A stretch of 5,501 nt of DNA, from positions 1 to 5,501 of the forward strand of contig JARGNS010000269.1 of the NCBI GenBank assembly GCA_029213105.1. The letters run 5' to 3'. A program made the position numbers and the translations under genes. The stretch's first letter is position 1; each line of letters starts with the position of its first letter. This document shows positions 1-5,501 of this stretch, piece by piece. The stretch is from Planctomycetota bacterium (GTDB lineage Bacteria > Planctomycetota > PLA2 > JAEUHO01). The notes below the pieces were generated by a model, which was not told where the DNA came from, made no database searches, and was given only the letters and a program-made list of their open reading frames with translations.

Positions 1-115
1 CGCTGGCCGCCTGCTGCCCGGGCGGCACCTGAGCGCCGTAGGTCCCGCGCCCGCGTGACGGGCGCCCCGCCGGTTCTTCGCTGCCGGCAGCCTGCGTGCG
101 ACGTTTCGAATCATC

Positions 116-2389
116 GTGACGCGCACGCACTCCCGCCTCGTGGCCGTACTCGCCCTGCTGGTGTTGTGTGGCTGTCCCGACACCCGCCCGAAGCGCGGCA
201 CCCCCAAGCCCCCGACGGGCGAGTGGATCCGCCCCTTTGACGGATTCCTACCCGAGGACCCGCCTGTGGGCGTCTCCGTGCTGCACGTGATCGATGCCAT
301 CACGCGGGCCCCCATCGAGGGTGCCGTGGTTCGCCAGCACTACGAGATCGACGTCGGCCCGGACGGCTGGGCACCCATCGCCGCGGAGGGGCGTACGGAC
401 GAGTACGGCCTCGCCACCATCCGCGTGCCGCGCGAGCAGTGGCATCAGGACCGCTCGCTACCCGATGCCCACTGGGCCGTGCATGCCGAGGGCTACGCCT
501 CGACCCAGGAGTACGGCGGCGCACTGGAAACGGTCATCGAGTTGCATCCCGCACGGACGCGCCACGGCCGCATCGTCGACGCCATGGGCCGCCCGTTGGC
601 ACACGCCCGCATCGGCTACAAGGAAGGCTGCGGCCACTCGCCGTTCCTCGTGGAGACGAAAACCGACAGCAACGGCGTGTTCGTGCTCTCCGGCACCGAC
701 GCCAGCGGTGACGTCTACTACGCCGGGCGCGGCGTGCACGCCTCCTACTTCAGCCCCGAGCTCCGCACCCTCGACCAGACCCCACCGACGGACGTCGCCG
801 ATGCGTGCATGCGTATCACGGGTCGCATCGTTGGCGCGGACATCGACACGCTGCGCCCGCGCATGATCCACGCCACGGCGGATGTCCGCGGCGTGGTCGC
901 CCGCATCCAGGACGACGGCCGTTTCGTCCTCGACGGTGCCTCACCGGACGGACTCATGACGCTCTGGTGCACTCCAACCGGACAGATCGTGGAGTTGCGC
1001 ACGGACCTCTGGCGGCTCGGCGGCCCCTGCATCTACGACGTGCGTCTCGGCAAGAGCGACCCGACCGAGTCGGATACGGTGGCCCACCGGCTGCTGCGCG
1101 TGAACGTGGTCGACGACCAGGACGCGCCGATGGCCTGGGCCCACGCCATGGCCTTCCGGACCGTCGACGGCCGCGAAGCCGACTTCGACCTGCGCAGTCC
1201 GGACGAGCCGAAGCCCTGGCTCGCGCTCTCCCTGCTCCCCGGCACGTACGACATCGAGCTCGACCCCCAGGGCCAGGCCTACGCCGCCCCCGTGCGCGTG
1301 ACCGTCGGCATGGACGATCCGGAACCGCTGACGATCCGGGCCCAGGCGCATCCGCGGCTCGAGGTGGAGTACCGCGGGTTCGACAAGGACGACGTCGGCT
1401 GCAGCCTCGCCTACGCCAACGCCGCGGGATACATCGATCACGAGGGCCCGCTGGACGTCACCGACCATCCGTGGGTGCCGGCCGATGCCGAGGCACGCGT
1501 CGCCGCCGACTGGGGCGACGTCGTCACCTTCCACGAGGTCGGCCCCGTGCAAGACGGCGTACGACGCGTCGTGATCGAGGCGCCGCGTGCACAGCGCCTA
1601 CGCTTCACCAGTGCGCTCGACCCCGAGAGCGTGTACTTCGGTGGCGACGAGGTACGCGTGACGCGCGGGCCGGCGGAGAACCAGTACGAGTTCGCGACGC
1701 GACGGCGCGGGACCTTGGCGCTGGTCATCGAGCCCGAGGATGGGCCGCGCAGCGAGCCGCGCCCGTACACTCGCACGTTGGTCACCCTGGGCGAGCCCGA
1801 CGACGCCGTACGCGACCTGGGCGTGCTCTCGGTGCCGGCCTGGGATCGACCGCGCGGACGCCTCACCCTCCTGGATGGTCAGGGGCGCCCGCGCAAGGAC
1901 GTCGAGGTACGCGTCACGTGCGATCAGCCGAGCGCGACCGACGAGCCGACGCTGGACTTCCTGGACTACACCGACGCGCAGGGCGCCCTGGAGAGCTTCA
2001 CCCTGCGCGACGGGTGCCGGGTGACGTACCGCCTGGGCGAAGTCGATGTGACGCGGCAGCTGCTTGGCGAAGGCCCCTGGACCCTGCAAACCGGCAACGC
2101 CACGATCGAGCTGGAGGCCCACGGCCCCTGGGGCCTGCTGATGAGCTCGAGCCTCATGCTCGACGGCGAGCTGCAGTCCGTCTTGGTCGAGGATGTGCTC
2201 GACGAGCCAGACGACGACCGTGACGTGCCGCCGCGGCACGAAGCGGCGCGCTACCGCCTCGAGGGGCTCGAGCCCGGACCGCACGTGCTGATCGTGACGG
2301 CGCCGGGCCATCGCGGGGAGGCGCGTCGGATCATCCTGAAGGCGGGGGAGACCCGCCGCATCCGGGTCGATCTACCCGCACGCAAATGA
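116..2389 (+). CDS. Large lipoprotein with repeated carboxypeptidase-regulatory-like (Ig/transthyretin-like) modules
   Basis: Predicted 757-residue envelope lipoprotein of unknown specific function. The start is GTG at 116; an in-frame stop at 56-58 limits the frame upstream, and no convincing Shine-Dalgarno is visible. The N-terminus has basic residues (R3, H5, R7), a hydrophobic stretch at about 8-17, and a lipobox LCGC with Cys20 as the lipidated residue. A Pro/Lys/Arg-rich linker follows. The rest looks all-beta, with module-like segments at about 53-143, 150-210, 235-285, 326-408, 580-640 and 670-757. Typical signatures are GRIVDAMGRPLAHARI (151-166) followed by TDSNGVFVLSG, LPGTYDIEL (374-382), and a C-terminal LEGLEPGPHVLIVTAPGH (715-732). 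These resemble CarboxypepD_reg and related Ig-like folds, which usually act as structural or binding modules. I see no protease or other catalytic motif, so 'carboxypeptidase' refers to the fold only. DUF2461 follows on the same strand after 54 bases. The CDS is secure; the function is not. Confidence 0.85.
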   Translation: MTRTHSRLVAVLALLVLCGCPDTRPKRGTPKPPTGEWIRPFDGFLPEDPPVGVSVLHVIDAITRAPIEGAVVRQHYEIDVGPDGWAPIAAEGRTDEYGLATIRVPREQWHQDRSLPDAHWAVHAEGYASTQEYGGALETVIELHPARTRHGRIVDAMGRPLAHARIGYKEGCGHSPFLVETKTDSNGVFVLSGTDASGDVYYAGRGVHASYFSPELRTLDQTPPTDVADACMRITGRIVGADIDTLRPRMIHATADVRGVVARIQDDGRFVLDGASPDGLMTLWCTPTGQIVELRTDLWRLGGPCIYDVRLGKSDPTESDTVAHRLLRVNVVDDQDAPMAWAHAMAFRTVDGREADFDLRSPDEPKPWLALSLLPGTYDIELDPQGQAYAAPVRVTVGMDDPEPLTIRAQAHPRLEVEYRGFDKDDVGCSLAYANAAGYIDHEGPLDVTDHPWVPADAEARVAADWGDVVTFHEVGPVQDGVRRVVIEAPRAQRLRFTSALDPESVYFGGDEVRVTRGPAENQYEFATRRRGTLALVIEPEDGPRSEPRPYTRTLVTLGEPDDAVRDLGVLSVPAWDRPRGRLTLLDGQGRPRKDVEVRVTCDQPSATDEPTLDFLDYTDAQGALESFTLRDGCRVTYRLGEVDVTRQLLGEGPWTLQTGNATIELEAHGPWGLLMSSSLMLDGELQSVLVEDVLDEPDDDRDVPPRHEAARYRLEGLEPGPHVLIVTAPGHRGEARRIILKAGETRRIRVDLPARK

Positions 2390-2393
2390 CAGG

Positions 2394-2421
2394 TGACCCC
2401 GCCGCGCCCCGACGCGATAGT
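2394..2421 (+). promoter_or_regulatory. Possible sigma70-like promoter for the DUF2461 gene
   Basis: GTGACC at 2394-2399 matches four of six bases of the TTGACA -35 consensus. A 16-base spacer follows, then GATAGT at 2416-2421, which matches four of six bases of TATAAT. The latter lies in one of the few AT-richer patches here. Transcription would begin near 2427-2429, just ahead of the Shine-Dalgarno, leaving a leader of about 15 bases. The match is imperfect, and cotranscription from the upstream lipoprotein gene remains possible. Confidence 0.3.
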
Positions 2422-2432
2422 AGGTAGGACGC

Positions 2433-2439
2433 AGGAGGT
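2433..2439 (+). promoter_or_regulatory. Strong Shine-Dalgarno site that sets the DUF2461 start
   Basis: AGGAGGT is a near-perfect match to the anti-Shine-Dalgarno sequence and sits four bases before the ATG at 2444. It decides between that ATG and an in-frame GTG at 2393, which would add 17 unconserved-looking residues and lies only three bases after the upstream stop codon. Confidence 0.85.
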
Positions 2440-2443
2440 CTCG

Positions 2444-3157
2444 ATGGCAGCACACGCCAAGGCAAGCCCGTTCCCTGGCTACTCCCGCAAGGGGATGACC
2501 TGGTGGCGCGGCATCGCGAAGAACAACAACCGCGACTGGTTCATGGCCCAGAAGCCGGTCTACGAGGCCGAGGTCAAGACGGCCACGGAGGCTCTCGCCG
2601 CCGGGGTGGCCGCCAAGGTCGCGGCGTTCGCTCCCGCGTACGCGCCGGCCGACCCCAAGAAGGCCGTCATGCGCATCTACCGCGACGTGCGCTTCAGCAA
2701 GGACAAGTCCCCTTACAAGACCGAACTTGGCGCCAAGTTCGGACACACCCTCCCTTCCGGGCAGGCCGGTGGCCCGTCGGACTGCGCCGGGTTCTGGTTC
2801 TCCGTCGGCGCCAAGGGCGTCGACGTCGTCGGAGGCGCGTACGCCCCCGGCGGCCCCCAGCTCAAGTCCCTGCGCGCCTGGCTCGACGAGAACCATGCGG
2901 CGCTCGGCAAGCTGCTGGGGCGCAAGCCCTTGCGTGACGCCATGGGGGAGTTGCAGGGCGAGCAGCTGGTGCGCGTGCCGCGCGGCTACGACGCCGAGCA
3001 TGTCGCTGCCGACTTGCTGCGTCGCAAGCAGCTCTACTTGCAGGCGCACCTGCCGGCGAAGCTCCTCACGACCCCCGACCTCCAGAAGGAGATCGTCAAG
3101 CGCTTCAAGCTCATGCTCCCCTTCGTCGAGGCCCTCAACGAGGCCCTCGGGCGCTGA
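2444..3157 (+). CDS. DUF2461 (TIGR02453-type) family protein
   Basis: Predicted soluble protein of 237 residues, close to the usual DUF2461 length of about 220. The biochemical function of the family is not established. Family signatures appear in order. NNNRDWF is at residues 27-33, equivalent to the common NN(R/K)xWF. The hallmark block RIYRDVRFSKDKSPYKT is at 77-93, followed by GAKF. A G(F/Y)W(F)S-type core strand is near 116-121. A PRGYDAEHVAADLLRRKQLY block is at 179-198, equivalent to the PxGYxxxHPxxDLLRxK motif of relatives. No signal peptide or membrane segment is seen, so it is probably cytoplasmic. ATG 2444 is chosen because of the AGGAGGT just upstream. The gene lies 54 bases behind the large lipoprotein gene and could be cotranscribed with it, but nothing suggests a shared job. 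It is intact, and family assignment is firm. Confidence 0.93.
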   Translation: MAAHAKASPFPGYSRKGMTWWRGIAKNNNRDWFMAQKPVYEAEVKTATEALAAGVAAKVAAFAPAYAPADPKKAVMRIYRDVRFSKDKSPYKTELGAKFGHTLPSGQAGGPSDCAGFWFSVGAKGVDVVGGAYAPGGPQLKSLRAWLDENHAALGKLLGRKPLRDAMGELQGEQLVRVPRGYDAEHVAADLLRRKQLYLQAHLPAKLLTTPDLQKEIVKRFKLMLPFVEALNEALGR

Positions 3158-3244
3158 AACAGCCACCGGCGCACCGCAGCTGCGATCCTCGGACGAAGCG
3201 GCCTGCAGGCGTGGCTCCTGTTCTGCTCGGAGGTGTCTCCGTAG

Positions 3245-3283
3245 GGGCGGTCCAGGTGCCGCTTCGGCGCCGTGTGTCCGCCC
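3245..3283. terminator. Compound GC-rich hairpin between convergent genes, possible bidirectional terminator
   Basis: GGGCGG at 3245-3250 can pair with CCGCCC at 3278-3283. Inside it, GGTGCCG at 3255-3261 pairs with CGGCGCC at 3265-3271 around a three-base CTT loop, with one G-U pair. The structure sits in the 187-base gap between the stops of DUF2461 (+) and msrA (-), where a terminator serving both would be expected. No T-run follows on either strand, so it is not a classical intrinsic terminator. It may instead stabilise 3' ends or be chance pairing in GC-rich DNA. I see no gene in the rest of the gap. Confidence 0.35.
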
Positions 3284-3344
3284 GCGATTCACGGGTGTGC
3301 GAGCGCAAGGAGGTTCGCGGGCGCGCGTCTGACGGCAATCGGGC

Positions 3345-4034
3345 TCAGTCCTTGAGCTTCTCCGCGAAGGCCTTGCGGAACTTCTCGACCTTGGGACGCA
3401 CGACCGCCTGGCAGTAGGGATTGCCCGGGTTGTTGGCCAGGTACTCCTGGTGGTAATTGTCCGCAACCCAGAACGTGCTCGCGTCCGTGATCTCCGTGAC
3501 GATCGGGGCCGAGAACGCACCCGACGCATCGAGCTTGTCCTTGTAGCCCTCCGCGAGCCGGCGCTGCTCCGCGTCGTGCACGTAGATCGCCGAGCGGTAC
3601 TGGGGACCACGATCGTTGCCCTGGCGGTCGATCGTCGTGGGGTCGTGGGTCTTCCAGAAGACCTCCAGCAACTCCTTGAACGTGATCACCGCCGGGTCGT
3701 ACTCGATCTGGGCGACCTCGGCATGCCCCGTGGTCTTGGCGCAGACCTGCTCGTAGGTGGGGTTCTCCACGTGCCCCCCCATGTAGCCGGACTTCACCGA
3801 CACGACACCGCGCAGCTCCGTGAAGACCGCCTCGACACACCAGAAGCAGCCGGCACCGAGCGTGGCCAGGCGGGTCGTGCCCGCCGCGGGCGTCGTCTCG
3901 GCGCCGTCGATCTCATCGGGGGTGGGAATGGCGTTCGCGTCCACGAGCCGTCCTCCTGCATTGTCGCCACACCCCGCAAGGGTCAGCGTCGCGAGTGCGA
4001 GGCACGCCAACAGCAAGCGGAGGGGCAAGGGCAT
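3345..4034 (-). CDS. msrA: Peptide methionine-S-sulfoxide reductase MsrA, lipoprotein form
   Basis: Reduces the S-epimer of methionine sulfoxide in proteins back to methionine. Predicted length is 229 residues. The N-terminus MPLPLRLLLACLALATLTLA ends in lipobox LAGC with Cys22 lipidated, followed by a low-complexity linker to about 52 and then the catalytic domain. GCFWCVE carries the nucleophile Cys63. GYMGG is at 83-87, NPTY puts Tyr94 in place, GHAE gives Glu106, and GNDRGPQYRS gives Asp141 and Tyr146. These align with E. coli MsrA Cys51, Tyr82, Glu94, Asp129 and Tyr134 at a constant offset of 12, so the active site is complete. Cys66 (CFWC instead of CFWG) and the C-terminal Cys208 in NPYC are candidate resolving cysteines. 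The ATG at 4034 is chosen because it gives the signal peptide at once; the open frame extends further upstream but without such sense. No Shine-Dalgarno is seen. It is divergent from the next lipoprotein and probably faces the periplasm. There is no msrB next to it. Confidence 0.95.
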   Translation of the reverse strand: MPLPLRLLLACLALATLTLAGCGDNAGGRLVDANAIPTPDEIDGAETTPAAGTTRLATLGAGCFWCVEAVFTELRGVVSVKSGYMGGHVENPTYEQVCAKTTGHAEVAQIEYDPAVITFKELLEVFWKTHDPTTIDRQGNDRGPQYRSAIYVHDAEQRRLAEGYKDKLDASGAFSAPIVTEITDASTFWVADNYHQEYLANNPGNPYCQAVVRPKVEKFRKAFAEKLKD

Positions 4035-4084
4035 GGCGAGAGCGTACCCGCACCCGGGAGGGTGGGCCCGCGCCGCATCTGGGC

Positions 4085-4090
4085 TAGACT
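4085..4090 (+). promoter_or_regulatory. Possible -10 element in the divergent msrA/lipoprotein gap
   Basis: TAGACT matches four of six bases of the TATAAT consensus and lies 25 bases before the ATG at 4116, inside the 81-base divergent gap. No recognisable -35 box is present around 4062-4067 (GTGGGC), so support is weak. The gap is short enough that the promoters of both genes must lie very close together or overlap. Confidence 0.3.
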
Positions 4091-4104
4091 CGCCACGCAC
4101 CGCC

Positions 4105-4109
4105 TGGAG
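4105..4109 (+). promoter_or_regulatory. Ribosome binding site for the 217-residue lipoprotein
   Basis: TGGAG ends six bases before the ATG at 4116. Together with the signal peptide that begins at this ATG, it rules out the much longer open frame reaching back to 3450, which is antisense to msrA. Confidence 0.6.
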
Positions 4110-4115
4110 CCCCGC

Positions 4116-4769
4116 ATGCGCCGATTCCTCCCCCTGCTGGCCGCCTCCCTCCTGCTCGTCGCCTGCGGCGACGACGCACCCTCCGGGGACTCGGCCAAGA
4201 ACGGCGACGCCGCGGGCGGCGCCAAGGGCGCGGCCGACGACAGCGGCCTCGTGACGCCTGACGGCTGGCCGCCGGTCAGCGAGCGCCAGCTCGATCCCAG
4301 CCACGAGCCCACCCCCTTCAGCGCCGCCCAGATCGCCGCGGCCTGCGGCCCCGACACCAAGCGCGTGCTGCGCTTCGAGGTGAAGGGCCAGGACACGCAC
4401 TACAAGCTCTGGACGTTCTCGGACCAGACGGCGGACGGCGCCGTGTGGCACGACAGCGAGTGCGACGAGCACGGCGTCGAGAACGGCGAGCGCAAGAGCA
4501 ACGCCGTCACCTGGCGCGCGCTGCAGAGCCACGCCTCCTGGCCCGCCGCCGACGTCACGGCAGGCGAGGCGCGGCTGAAGACGCCGGCCGGCGACTTCCA
4601 GTGCATGACCTTCTCCGTGCGCCGCACGGGTGCGCAGGGCACCGGCGAGGATCGCTTCTGGTTCGCCTGGGACCTGCCCGGGCCGCCCCTGCGCCTGGAG
4701 CGCTACGTCAAGGGCAACCTCATGGTCACCATCACGCTGGTGAAGGTGGAGGGTGTGAAGGCCCAGTGA
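4116..4769 (+). CDS. Lipoprotein of unknown function
   Basis: A 217-residue predicted lipoprotein that I do not recognise as a named family. The signal peptide MRRFLPLLAASLLLVAC has a lipobox LVAC with Cys17 lipidated and Gly at +2. A low-complexity Gly/Ala/Asp/Ser linker (about 18-45) leads into a mature domain from about 50 to 215. That domain has beta-strand-like segments: KRVLRFEVKG (82-91), HYKLWTF (95-101), LKTPAGDFQCMTFSV (154-168), DRFWFAWDLPGPPLRLERY (179-197) and NLMVTITLVKVE (201-212). The pattern of 'PAG.F.C..F.V' followed by 'FWFA.DLPG.P' resembles periplasmic beta-barrel-like or DUF3108-like lipoproteins, but that is only a resemblance. Cysteines at 77, 116 and 163 could matter in an oxidising compartment. 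Its stop codon overlaps the start of the downstream deacetylase gene, which implies an operon. The upstream neighbour, msrA, is divergent. Confidence 0.88.
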   Translation: MRRFLPLLAASLLLVACGDDAPSGDSAKNGDAAGGAKGAADDSGLVTPDGWPPVSERQLDPSHEPTPFSAAQIAAACGPDTKRVLRFEVKGQDTHYKLWTFSDQTADGAVWHDSECDEHGVENGERKSNAVTWRALQSHASWPAADVTAGEARLKTPAGDFQCMTFSVRRTGAQGTGEDRFWFAWDLPGPPLRLERYVKGNLMVTITLVKVEGVKAQ

Positions 4770-5501
4770 GCGTCGCGGTCCTCAGCGCCCCGTCCTGCGG
4801 TCGCTACACCACTGGCCTGGGCCACCCCGAGCGCGAAGCACGGCACGCCGCCGTCGCCGCGGCGCTGCACGCACTGCCCGGCGTGACCGAGCTCACGGCG
4901 CCCGATGCGACCCGCGCGGCACTGGTGCGCGCCCACGACGCGTCGTACGTCGACGGGCTGCTCGCGCGTGAGCCCGTCGAGGCGCTCGTGCCGCTGGACG
5001 CCGACACCATCCTGGGGCCCGGCACGCTCCGCGCCGCGCAGGCGGCGGCGGGTGCGGCCGTGCATGCCGTCGATCTGGTACTGGATGGCGTCCACCCGGC
5101 CGCCTTCTGCAACGTGCGGCCGCCCGGGCATCACGCGGAGCGCGCACGGGCCATGGGCTTCTGCTTCTTCAACAACGTGGCGGTGGCGGCCTTGCACGCC
5201 CTGGAGGCGCGCGGGCTCGAACGCGTCGCCGTCATCGACTTCGATGTGCACCACGGCAACGGGACGGAGGACATCCTCGGAGCCGACGAGCGCGTGTTCT
5301 TCTGCTCGTCGTTCCAGCATCCGCTCTACCCGTACTCGGGGGCGGAGAGCAACGAGCCGGGGCTGCGCAACGTGCCGCTACGCGCCGGCACGGATGGCGC
5401 CGGCTGGCGCACGGCCGTGGCGCCGTGGTTTCCCGCGCTGCGAGCGTTCGCGCCGCAGCTGCTGCTTGTCTCCGCGGGCTTCGACGCCCACGAGCAGGAC
5501 G
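4766..5501 (+). CDS. Histone deacetylase family Zn-dependent amidohydrolase, 3' end cut by window
   Basis: Member of the arginase/deacetylase fold (bacterial HDAC-like, AcuC/acetylpolyamine amidohydrolase superfamily), which hydrolyses acetyl-amide bonds in proteins or small amines. The first 245 residues are visible. The N-terminus shows TGLGHPE (16-22), the usual GHPE motif close to the start. RPPGHHA (118-124) carries the active-site His pair 122/123, followed by GFCFFNNVAVAA (131-142). VIDFDVHHGNGT (156-167) supplies Zn ligands Asp160 and His162, and SAGFDAHEQD (236-245) supplies Zn ligand Asp240. QHPLYPYSG (184-192) is the usual loop. The family is about 300-310 residues long, so some 60 residues, including the region of the catalytic Tyr, lie beyond the window. 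The GTG start overlaps the upstream lipoprotein stop as GTGA; GAAGG at 4757-4761 or GGAGG at 4748-4752 could serve as ribosome binding site. There is no signal peptide, so it is cytoplasmic. The substrate cannot be told from this sequence. Confidence 0.95.
   Translation, partial: MSVAVLSAPSCGRYTTGLGHPEREARHAAVAAALHALPGVTELTAPDATRAALVRAHDASYVDGLLAREPVEALVPLDADTILGPGTLRAAQAAAGAAVHAVDLVLDGVHPAAFCNVRPPGHHAERARAMGFCFFNNVAVAALHALEARGLERVAVIDFDVHHGNGTEDILGADERVFFCSSFQHPLYPYSGAESNEPGLRNVPLRAGTDGAGWRTAVAPWFPALRAFAPQLLLVSAGFDAHEQD

Noticed and set aside
1..115. A short frame ending at the TGA at 56-58, and open minus-strand frames running off the left edge, as possible ends of a neighbouring gene.
   Set aside because: Only 18 to about 45 residues are visible, they are Arg/Pro/Gly-rich as expected for chance GC-rich frames, and none shows a recognisable motif.
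805..2223. Plus-strand open frame of 472 residues inside the large lipoprotein gene.
   Set aside because: The translation is dominated by Arg, Gly, Ala and Pro with no domain pattern. It is an out-of-frame shadow of the lipoprotein gene.
1598..2311. Minus-strand open frame of 237 residues opposite the large lipoprotein gene.
   Set aside because: It is a codon-phase shadow with no signal, motif or ribosome site, while the plus-strand frame has a signal peptide and beta modules.
2372..3610. Long minus-strand open frame of 412 residues covering the DUF2461 gene and part of msrA.
   Set aside because: It is antisense to two genes with clear family motifs, and its translation is low-complexity Arg/Ser-rich or Val/Leu/Gly-rich. 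Long antisense frames are normal at this GC content.
3774..3780. Run of seven C (seven G in the msrA coding strand) as a possible phase-variation tract.
   Set aside because: It encodes the conserved Gly-Gly of the GYMGG motif and is short for a slippage tract in GC-rich DNA. The frame is intact.
4703..5320. Minus-strand open frame of 205 residues across the deacetylase gene.
   Set aside because: The plus strand here encodes unmistakable deacetylase motifs, so the minus frame is a shadow.
1..5501. Possible defence system, mobile element, CRISPR array or RNA gene.
   Set aside because: I found no transposase, integrase, nuclease, helicase, direct-repeat array, tRNA-like cloverleaf or attachment-site duplication in the window.

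Overview
This is a very GC-rich bacterial window with tightly packed genes and strong G/C preference at third codon positions. Three of the five genes encode lipoproteins with a clear lipobox. One of these is a long protein built of carboxypeptidase-regulatory-like beta modules. Together with a DUF2461 protein and a bacterial histone-deacetylase-type amidohydrolase, this suggests a Gram-negative environmental bacterium of the Planctomycetota or Myxococcota kind. That placement is inference from composition and protein style; no marker gene is present.

Layout. Bases 1-115 hold no gene I can support. Bases 116-2389 (+) encode a 757-residue lipoprotein with repeated Ig/transthyretin-like modules. 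Bases 2444-3157 (+) encode a DUF2461 protein, whose start is fixed by a near-perfect Shine-Dalgarno. A 187-base convergent gap follows (3158-3344) with a compound GC-rich hairpin that could end transcription. Bases 3345-4034 (-) encode a lipoprotein form of peptide methionine sulfoxide reductase A. An 81-base divergent gap (4035-4115) separates it from a 217-residue lipoprotein of unknown function (4116-4769, +). The stop of that lipoprotein overlaps by four bases the GTG start of a histone-deacetylase-family Zn amidohydrolase, which runs off the right edge (4766 to beyond 5501, +).

How the genes may work together. The lipoprotein and the deacetylase are almost certainly one transcription unit and may be translationally coupled. 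MsrA is transcribed away from them and probably repairs oxidised methionines in envelope proteins. No mobile element, tRNA, rRNA, CRISPR array or phage gene was seen. The content looks like ordinary chromosomal genes rather than a defence island or a new system. The points most worth a second look are the lipoprotein/deacetylase coupling, the membrane-anchored MsrA with a CFWC active site, and the large modular lipoprotein.
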